Assembly (NCBI GenBank): GCA_017428085.1
Contig: JAFRRP010000026.1
Span: 1-34,367 of the forward strand
Source of the DNA: Clostridia bacterium
GTDB taxonomy: Bacteria > Bacillota > Clostridia > Oscillospirales > Acutalibacteraceae
DNA: 34,367 nucleotides
Direction of reading: 5' to 3'
Shown: positions 29,420-34,367 of the stretch, in pieces
Layout of the letters: every line of letters begins with the position of its first letter
How positions within the stretch are numbered: the first letter of the stretch is position 1
Translations under genes and position numbers: made by a program
The notes under the pieces: generated by a model
The model's input: only the letters and a program-made list of their open reading frames with translations
Database searches by the model: none
What the model was told of the DNA's origin: nothing

Positions 29420-30508
29420 TTACGCCCGGGCGGAGAAGATCTCTTCGATCAGTTTCTCTCCCGCCGCGTTCAGCGCGTCGAAATCCATGGCGGCGATATA
29501 GTACCGCTCCAGCTCGTCGTGGAGCTTTTTGGCGTTGGCCAGCTTCCCCACCGCCTCGTCCAGCATTTCCTGCGCGGCGCGGCGATCAAAGGCGACGCGG
29601 TTCTTGTGGCGTTTCAGTACGTCGGCGTCAAAAAACCGCGCGCACTCCACCGCCACGTCCGGCGCGCCCGTATACGTATGGAAGATGTTGGAGGTGAAAT
29701 AGCCCGCCGACAGCGACGGGACCATCAGGTGCTCTATACGCTGTGGGTCCGTGGGGCACGGGCACACGATACAGTCGTGACCGCTTTCCAGCGCCGCGTC
29801 CTTCAGGATGTGCAGCACCAGCGAGGCGGCCACACCGTATTCGTCCTCCAGCACCGTATGCTTTTCACACAGGGCGTTGAAGGATTCGCCGAAGATCACG
29901 CCCCCCTCCGGCGTCAGCGCGGAAAGGAACCTGCGCTGCTCGCGCCCCTCCCGGTCGGAGACCGCGCCGAAGCTGTTCTGCGCCAGCTTGCCCGCGAACT
30001 TTTTCAGCTTGTCAAGCCGCAGCGCGGCGCAGACGAACCGGTTGGCGTCGTCCGTCACGCTTTTGGCCGCCGCCAGAAAGCCGACGCACTTCTTGTGCTC
30101 GGCGGAGTTGAGGTCGGTCTTCGCGATGATCTCGGCGGCGTTCTCCCGCAGGATGCCGTCGTCCCGGTACGCGCCAAGGTCCACGATCCTTTCGCACACG
30201 CCGGGATAACGGGGCTCGATGGCGTGGGGCGGCGTGCCGTCCGCCACTGCCGTTTTCAGTCCCGGCAGGATGACCGCGTCCAGGCTGTGGGGATCGGAGG
30301 AACAGTAAACGCGCTCGCAATACAGCCCTCTGGCGTCAGCCTCCGCCGCGATCTTTTTCATCAGCGTGGATTTGCCGGTGCCGGGGCCGCCTTTGATCAC
30401 GTACGCCCGCCAGCCGTCATGGGCGTCGTAAAGCCCGTCGAACAGGGAATAAAAGCCCAAAGGGGTATTGGCCCCCATAAAAAAAGAAACAGTAGTACCG
30501 CTGTACAT
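29420..30508 (-). CDS. P-loop ATPase of the PRK06851 type
   Basis: A 362-residue cytoplasmic NTPase. The Walker A is VIKGGPGTGKSTLMKK (residues about 37-52). It is followed by YCSSDPHSLDAVILPGL and the family-typical DGTPPHAIEPRYPGVCERIV. A second, degenerate half (from about residue 200) has CIVCPCPTDPQRIEHLMVPS. This resembles, from memory, the clostridial/bacillar ATPase family annotated as PRK06851, whose function is not established. GGAGG lies 5 bases before the ATG. The gene is separated from the liv genes by a terminator and has a structured leader. Confidence 0.75.
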   Translation of the reverse strand: MYSGTTVSFFMGANTPLGFYSLFDGLYDAHDGWRAYVIKGGPGTGKSTLMKKIAAEADARGLYCERVYCSSDPHSLDAVILPGLKTAVADGTPPHAIEPRYPGVCERIVDLGAYRDDGILRENAAEIIAKTDLNSAEHKKCVGFLAAAKSVTDDANRFVCAALRLDKLKKFAGKLAQNSFGAVSDREGREQRRFLSALTPEGGVIFGESFNALCEKHTVLEDEYGVAASLVLHILKDAALESGHDCIVCPCPTDPQRIEHLMVPSLSAGYFTSNIFHTYTGAPDVAVECARFFDADVLKRHKNRVAFDRRAAQEMLDEAVGKLANAKKLHDELERYYIAAMDFDALNAAGEKLIEEIFSARA

Positions 30509-30526
30509 AATTACCTCCGCAAATCG

Positions 30527-30578
30527 ATGTAATGTGCGCAGGCCGCCCGAGGCGGATAGCGCGGATCATTCATTACAT
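30527..30578 (-). other. Cruciform leader before the ATPase gene
   Basis: ATGTAATG (30527-30534) pairs with CATTACAT (30571-30578), enclosing CCGCC-CGA-GGCGG (30543-30555). It lies 20-70 bases upstream of the ATPase start. It could be an operator or a leader RNA structure; nothing diagnostic is seen. Confidence 0.4.
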
Positions 30579-30617
30579 AGTATTCACCGGAGGGAAATCC
30601 GTTAGCGGATTCATCTT

Positions 30618-30655
30618 AAAAAAACGCACCGGCCGGGCATACAGCTCAGCCGGTG
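30618..30655 (-). terminator. Terminator of the liv operon
   Basis: On the minus strand CACCGGC (30655-30649) pairs with GCCGGTG (30633-30627), loop 15 bases, followed by CG and seven T (30624-30618). It is 18 bases past the livF stop. Confidence 0.85.
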
Positions 30656-30672
30656 TTTGATCTTCATCGTGA

Positions 30673-31380
30673 TCATCCGCCCAGATAGGCCTTTTTGATC
30701 TCCTCGCTCTGCATCAGCTCGCGGCCCGTGCCGGTGAGGATGACCTTGCCGTTTTCCAGCACGTACGCCCGGTCGGAGATGGCCAGCGACTTGTTGGCGT
30801 TCTGCTCCACCAAAAGGATGGTGGTGCCGCTTTCATGGAACGCCTTGATGATGTCGAAGATCTCGTCCACCAGAATGGGGGAAAGGCCCATGGAGGGCTC
30901 GTCCAGCATCAGCAGCTCCGGCTTGCTCATCATGGCGCGGCCCATCGCCAGCATCTGCTGCTCGCCGCCGGACAAAGTCCCGGCGATCTGTTTGCGCCGT
31001 TCCTGCAGCCGCGGGAAGTGATGGAACACGTTCTCCACGCGCTCGGCGTATTCCGAGCCGGGCCGGGTAAACGCGCCCATCTCGATATTCTCTTCCACCG
31101 TCATCTGCTGGAAAATGCGCCGTCCCTCCGGCACGTGGGCAATGCCCATGGAGACGATCTTGTGCGCCGGAACGCCGCCCAGGTCTTTTCCGTTGAAGGT
31201 GATGGAACCGGTCTTGGAGCGCAGCAGGCCGGAGATCGTCTGCAGCGTGGTGCTTTTGCCCGCGCCGTTGGCGCCGATCAGCGTCACGATCTCGCCGGCG
31301 TTCACCTCGAAGCTGATATCCCGGATGGCGTGGATGGAGCCGTAGTACACGTTAATGTTGTTGACTTCCAGCATTGCCAT
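30673..31380 (-). CDS. livF: Branched-chain amino acid ABC transporter ATPase LivF
   Basis: A 235-residue ATPase subunit that powers high-affinity uptake of leucine, isoleucine and valine (or related amides) with LivG. The Walker A is GANGAGKST, the signature LSGGEQQM, the Walker B LLMLDEPS and the H-loop region ILLVEQNAN. Length and the LivF-specific start VNNINVYYGSIHAI fit. AAGGAGG precedes the ATG. It is the last gene of livHMGF, starting 3 bases after the livG stop. Confidence 0.93.
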   Translation of the reverse strand: MAMLEVNNINVYYGSIHAIRDISFEVNAGEIVTLIGANGAGKSTTLQTISGLLRSKTGSITFNGKDLGGVPAHKIVSMGIAHVPEGRRIFQQMTVEENIEMGAFTRPGSEYAERVENVFHHFPRLQERRKQIAGTLSGGEQQMLAMGRAMMSKPELLMLDEPSMGLSPILVDEIFDIIKAFHESGTTILLVEQNANKSLAISDRAYVLENGKVILTGTGRELMQSEEIKKAYLGG

Positions 31381-31383
31381 AGC

Positions 31384-32229
31384 TTAACCCTCCTTGCTGT
31401 TGCCGAGGTACGCCTTGATGACCTCGGGGTTGCTCTGGATCTGCTCCGCGGTGCCCTTGGCGATGATCCTGCCGAAGTTCAGCACGCAGATGCCCTCGCA
31501 GATGCCCATGACCAGCTTCATATCGTGCTCGATCAGCAGCACGGCGATCTGGAAGGTATCGCGGATCTTGACGATGTTTTCCATCAGCTCGCCGGTCTCA
31601 TTGGGGTTCATGCCCGCCGCGGGCTCGTCCAGCAGCAGCAGCTTGGGGTTGGTGGCCAGCGCCCGCACGATCTCCAGACGCCGCTGTGCGCCGTAGGGCA
31701 GGCTGCCCGCCTTTGTGGCGGCCATATCCTGCATATCGAAGATGGACAGCAGGTCCATGGCGCGCTCGTGGAATTCCTTTTCCTTTTTCCAGAAGGACGG
31801 CAGGCGCAGCACCCCGGCAAAGGGAGTGTATTTCACCTGGTTGTGCAGGCCCACCCGCACATTGTCCTCCACGGAAAGGTCGGAGAACAGGCGGATATTC
31901 TGGAAGGTACGCGCCACGCCCATCTTGCTGACCTGCACCGTGGTCTTCTGGGTGATATCGTCGCCGTCCAGCATGATGGTGCCGTGGGTGGGGTTATAGA
32001 CCTTCGTGAGCAGATTGAACACGGTGGTCTTGCCCGCGCCGTTGGGACCGATCAGGCCCGCGATCTCGGTCTTGCCGATGGTGAAGTTGAAGTCGTCCAC
32101 GGCCTTCAGGCCGCCGAACTCGATGCCCAGATGCACGCATTCCAGCACCGGCGTTTTGCCGATATCACGCTCCGGGATAATGGAGTGGCTCGGCACGGGG
32201 ACCATTTTGCCTTTTTCAAATTCCTTCAT
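31384..32229 (-). CDS. livG: Branched-chain amino acid ABC transporter ATPase LivG
   Basis: A 281-residue ATPase subunit. The Walker A is GPNGAGKTT, the signature LPYGAQRRLEI (the LivG form, lacking the usual SGG), the Walker B LLLLDEPAAGMNP and the H-loop LLIEHDM. The N-terminal 25-30 residues (MKEFEKGKMVPVPSHSIIPE) extend beyond the usual LivG start and are polar. The ATG at 32229 has a GGGGG-type ribosome-binding site. It lies 4 bases after livM. Confidence 0.93.
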   Translation of the reverse strand: MKEFEKGKMVPVPSHSIIPERDIGKTPVLECVHLGIEFGGLKAVDDFNFTIGKTEIAGLIGPNGAGKTTVFNLLTKVYNPTHGTIMLDGDDITQKTTVQVSKMGVARTFQNIRLFSDLSVEDNVRVGLHNQVKYTPFAGVLRLPSFWKKEKEFHERAMDLLSIFDMQDMAATKAGSLPYGAQRRLEIVRALATNPKLLLLDEPAAGMNPNETGELMENIVKIRDTFQIAVLLIEHDMKLVMGICEGICVLNFGRIIAKGTAEQIQSNPEVIKAYLGNSKEG

Positions 32230-32233
32230 CGCT

Positions 32234-33304
32234 TCAGTCCCCCTTTCCTTTTCTGCGCACGGGAATGATCTTCGCGAACAGGTTCTTCACCTTGGGGTTG
32301 TTCGTCGCCAGCATCACAAGGATCAGCACGACGGCGTAGATCAGCATGCGGTAATCGGCGAACTGGCGCAGCGCCTCCGGCAGGATATACAGCACAGTGG
32401 CGGCAATGATGGAGCCCAGCAGATTGCCCAGGCCCCCCAGCACCACGAACACCAGCACAAGGATGGAGGTGTTGAAGTTGAACTTGGCCGCCGTGATGCC
32501 CGTGAAGTTGAGGCCGTACAGCGCCCCGGCCGCGCCCGCCAGCGTGGTGGAAATCACGAAGGCGATCATCTTGTACTTCATCACGTCCACGCCGACGGAT
32601 TCCGCCGCGATGCGGTTGTCGCGGATGGCAAGCACAGCGCGGCCCGTGCGGGAGCGTACGAAGTTGATGATGATGAACAGCGTGATGAGGATCAGAATGA
32701 AGCCGCCGGTGAAGGTGGAGATGGACTTGGTGCCCACCGCGCCCTGCGCGCCCTTGATGATGGCGGTGCCGCCCTCCAGCAGGTTCAGGTCGGCGATGGA
32801 CTTATCGCCCTTGAAATTAAAGATGATGTGGACGCCCTTTTCGTCGTGCCCGACGATCAGGCAGTTGATGATATCCATGATGATCTCGCCGAAGGCCAGC
32901 GTGACGATGGCGAGGTAGTCGCCCCGCAGCCGCAGCACCGGCAGACCGATCAGGAACCCACCCACGGCGGCGACGGCCGCGCCGCAGAGAATGGCGATCA
33001 GAAGCCGCAGCGGCTCGTTGGGGATCACGCCCATCAGGCTTTGGGAGACGACGACGCCGGTGAACGCGCCCAGGCTCATGAAGCCCGCGTGGCCGAGGCT
33101 CAATTCGCCCATGATGCCGACCGTCAGGTTCAGCGACAGCGCCATGACGATGTAACAGCACACCGGCACCAGCAGGCCCTGCATCTTTTTGTTGAGCATG
33201 CCGCCCTGGTTCATAAAGGTGACGATCAGGAACGCGGCGGTGACCAGCACGTATGAAAAATAATTCCTGCGGGAGGATTTATCGAGATTGCGTAATAATT
33301 TCAT
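32234..33304 (-). CDS. livM: Branched-chain amino acid ABC transporter permease LivM
   Basis: A 356-residue permease with about 9-10 membrane segments. The family signature is ALSLNLTVGIMGELSLGHAGFMSLGAF, split here as ALSLNLTVGIMGELS and LGHAGFMSLG. The cytoplasmic coupling loop is RSRTGRAVLAIRDNRIAAES, with IVTLAFGEI before it. The C-terminus is basic. AAGGAGG precedes the ATG at good spacing. It forms the channel with LivH. Confidence 0.92.
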   Translation of the reverse strand: MKLLRNLDKSSRRNYFSYVLVTAAFLIVTFMNQGGMLNKKMQGLLVPVCCYIVMALSLNLTVGIMGELSLGHAGFMSLGAFTGVVVSQSLMGVIPNEPLRLLIAILCGAAVAAVGGFLIGLPVLRLRGDYLAIVTLAFGEIIMDIINCLIVGHDEKGVHIIFNFKGDKSIADLNLLEGGTAIIKGAQGAVGTKSISTFTGGFILILITLFIIINFVRSRTGRAVLAIRDNRIAAESVGVDVMKYKMIAFVISTTLAGAAGALYGLNFTGITAAKFNFNTSILVLVFVVLGGLGNLLGSIIAATVLYILPEALRQFADYRMLIYAVVLILVMLATNNPKVKNLFAKIIPVRRKGKGD

Positions 33305-33316
33305 GGCCGTCCCTCC

Positions 33317-34195
33317 TTATACCTTCTCGGGAACGTACTTCCCGAGCAAGCCCGCGGGGCGCACCAGCAGCACCACGATCAGCACGGCGAACACGATGGT
33401 GTTGGCCAGCTGCGTGGAGATATACGCCTTGGCAAAGGACTCGATGATACCCAGCAGCAACCCGCCGAGGAACGCGCCGGGGATGGAGCCGATGCCGCCG
33501 AACACCGCCGCCGTAAAGGCCTTGATGCCGGGCATGGAACCGGTGGTGGGTACCAGCGTGGGATAGGAGGAACACAGCAGCACGCCCGCGACGGCGGCGA
33601 GAGCGGAGCCGATGGCGAAGGTGACGGAGATCGTCTTGTTGACGTTGATGCCCATCAGCTGCGCGGCGCCCTTATCCTCGGAGCAGGCGCGCATCGCCTT
33701 GCCCATCTTGGTCTTGGCGGTGAACAGCGTCAGCCCCACCATGATGACGATGCAGGCGAACACCGTGAGCATGGAGACGTAGGAGATGGACAGCCGGTTG
33801 TCAAACAGCTTCAGCGTGCCGGAGATCAGCGACGGATAACTCTTGACGTTGGCGCCCCAGATCAGCAGCGCAGAATTCTGCAAAAAGTACGACACGCCGA
33901 TGGCGGTGATCAGCACGGCCAGCGACGGCGCGGCGCGCAGCGGCTTGTAGGCAAGGCCCTCGATCACCACGCCCAGCACCGTGCAGACGGCCATGGCGAT
34001 GATGACGGACAGCCAGCCGGGCACGCCCAGACGGTTGACCACGGTATACGAGATGTAGCCGCCCACCATGATGACGTCGCCGTGGGCAAAGTTCAGCATC
34101 TTGGCGATGCCGTACACCATGGTGTAGCCCAGCGCGATGATGGCGTACACGCTGCCGAGGCTCAGCCCGCTGATGAGATAAGATAGAAATTCCAT
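33317..34195 (-). CDS. livH: Branched-chain amino acid ABC transporter permease LivH
   Basis: A 292-residue permease with about 8 membrane segments. Signatures are LGSVYAIIALGYTMVYGI, LNFAHGDVIMVGGY and the coupling loop KTKMGKAMRACSEDKGAAQLMGI. It is the first gene of the visible operon. The start at 34195 follows GAGGG. No binding-protein gene (livJ/livK) is in view. One may lie beyond the right edge, past the repeat array. Confidence 0.92.
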   Translation of the reverse strand: MEFLSYLISGLSLGSVYAIIALGYTMVYGIAKMLNFAHGDVIMVGGYISYTVVNRLGVPGWLSVIIAMAVCTVLGVVIEGLAYKPLRAAPSLAVLITAIGVSYFLQNSALLIWGANVKSYPSLISGTLKLFDNRLSISYVSMLTVFACIVIMVGLTLFTAKTKMGKAMRACSEDKGAAQLMGINVNKTISVTFAIGSALAAVAGVLLCSSYPTLVPTTGSMPGIKAFTAAVFGGIGSIPGAFLGGLLLGIIESFAKAYISTQLANTIVFAVLIVVLLVRPAGLLGKYVPEKV

Positions 34196-34216
34196 AGGTT
34201 CCCTCGTTTTTCACAC

Positions 34217-34367
34217 GTAGCACGCTGCCTCAGCAGCGTCCGCAACGCGATTCCTTTTACGTAGCACGCTGCCTCAGCAGCGTCCGCAACGCGATTCCTT
34301 TTACGTAGCACGCTGCCTCAGCAGCGTTCGCAACGCGATTCCTTTTACGTAGCACGCTGCCTCAGCA
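34217..34367. repeat. 44-bp tandem array of GTAG-hairpin (REP-like) units
   Basis: GTAG starts at 34217, 34261, 34305 and 34349, an exact 44-bp period. Each unit has stem ACGCTGC/GCAGCGT with a CTCA loop, then a linker ending in CCTTTTAC. The third unit has one substitution, and the fourth is cut by the window edge, so the array may continue. The same GTAG, stem and CTCA-loop plan occurs at 22117-22271 with a different stem sequence. It lies 22 bases upstream of the livH start. Confidence 0.92.

Noticed and set aside
30835..32268. 477-codon plus-strand frame over livF/livG
   Set aside because: Antisense to two ATPase genes with full Walker and signature motifs. Composition is H/D/L-rich, as expected of a shadow frame.
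34217..34367. CRISPR array at the right edge
   Set aside because: The whole 44-bp unit including the linker is repeated, so there are no unique spacers.

Overview
This is about 34 kb of GC-rich Firmicute DNA. Strong AGGAGG-type ribosome-binding sites, sigma-A promoters (TTGACA, 16-17 bp, TATAAT), lipobox lipoproteins, a dockerin protein with the ADARLALRASVG style of repeat and a polysaccharide-degrading gene set point to an uncultured gut clostridium of the Oscillospirales/Ruminococcaceae kind. That placement is inference from gene style, not from a marker gene.

Left end (1-3650): the right end of an integrative mobilizable element. It holds a relaxosome accessory gene, a MobP-type relaxase and a tyrosine integrase, and stops at the 3' end of a tRNA-Trp gene, the probable attachment site. 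tRNA-Trp and a CAT-anticodon tRNA share one promoter and are read leftward.

Middle (4-15 kb): a C-terminally truncated esterase, a gene-poor stretch with strong hairpins, and a DUF6273-like dockerin protein broken by a 14-bp tandem duplication. Then come a divergently transcribed Mrp/Nbp35 ATPase, a DEDDh exonuclease overlapping a CPA2 cation/proton antiporter, a metallo-beta-lactamase-fold hydrolase, three GNAT acetyltransferases, a small lipoprotein, an SGNH hydrolase/GH28-like beta-helix fusion and a PfkB sugar kinase.

16-30 kb: FucO-type lactaldehyde reductase, a GH130 phosphorylase, a flavin reductase, two lipoproteins (one PstS-like), a GPH sugar:cation symporter, a cytoplasmic alkaline-phosphatase-superfamily enzyme with a LamG-like tail, a YegP/DUF1508 protein, a LOR/SDH-domain protein, two tandem GH16 glucanases and a P-loop ATPase. 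The theme is uptake and breakdown of plant or mucin-type glycans with propanediol-forming fermentation, but the genes are scattered rather than one polysaccharide locus.

Right end (30.6-34.4 kb): livHMGF, a branched-chain amino acid ABC transporter without its binding protein in view, preceded by a 44-bp tandem array of GTAG-plus-hairpin repeats.

The most unusual content is extragenic. At least six elements consist of tandem 7-mers on each side of a small hairpin, usually with a TCC loop. One array alternates a 10-mer with short, mostly palindromic inserts of changing sequence. A third family resembles REP/BIME sequences. One copy supplies a gene's stop codon, one runs into a gene's 5' end, and one lies at the end of a truncated gene.
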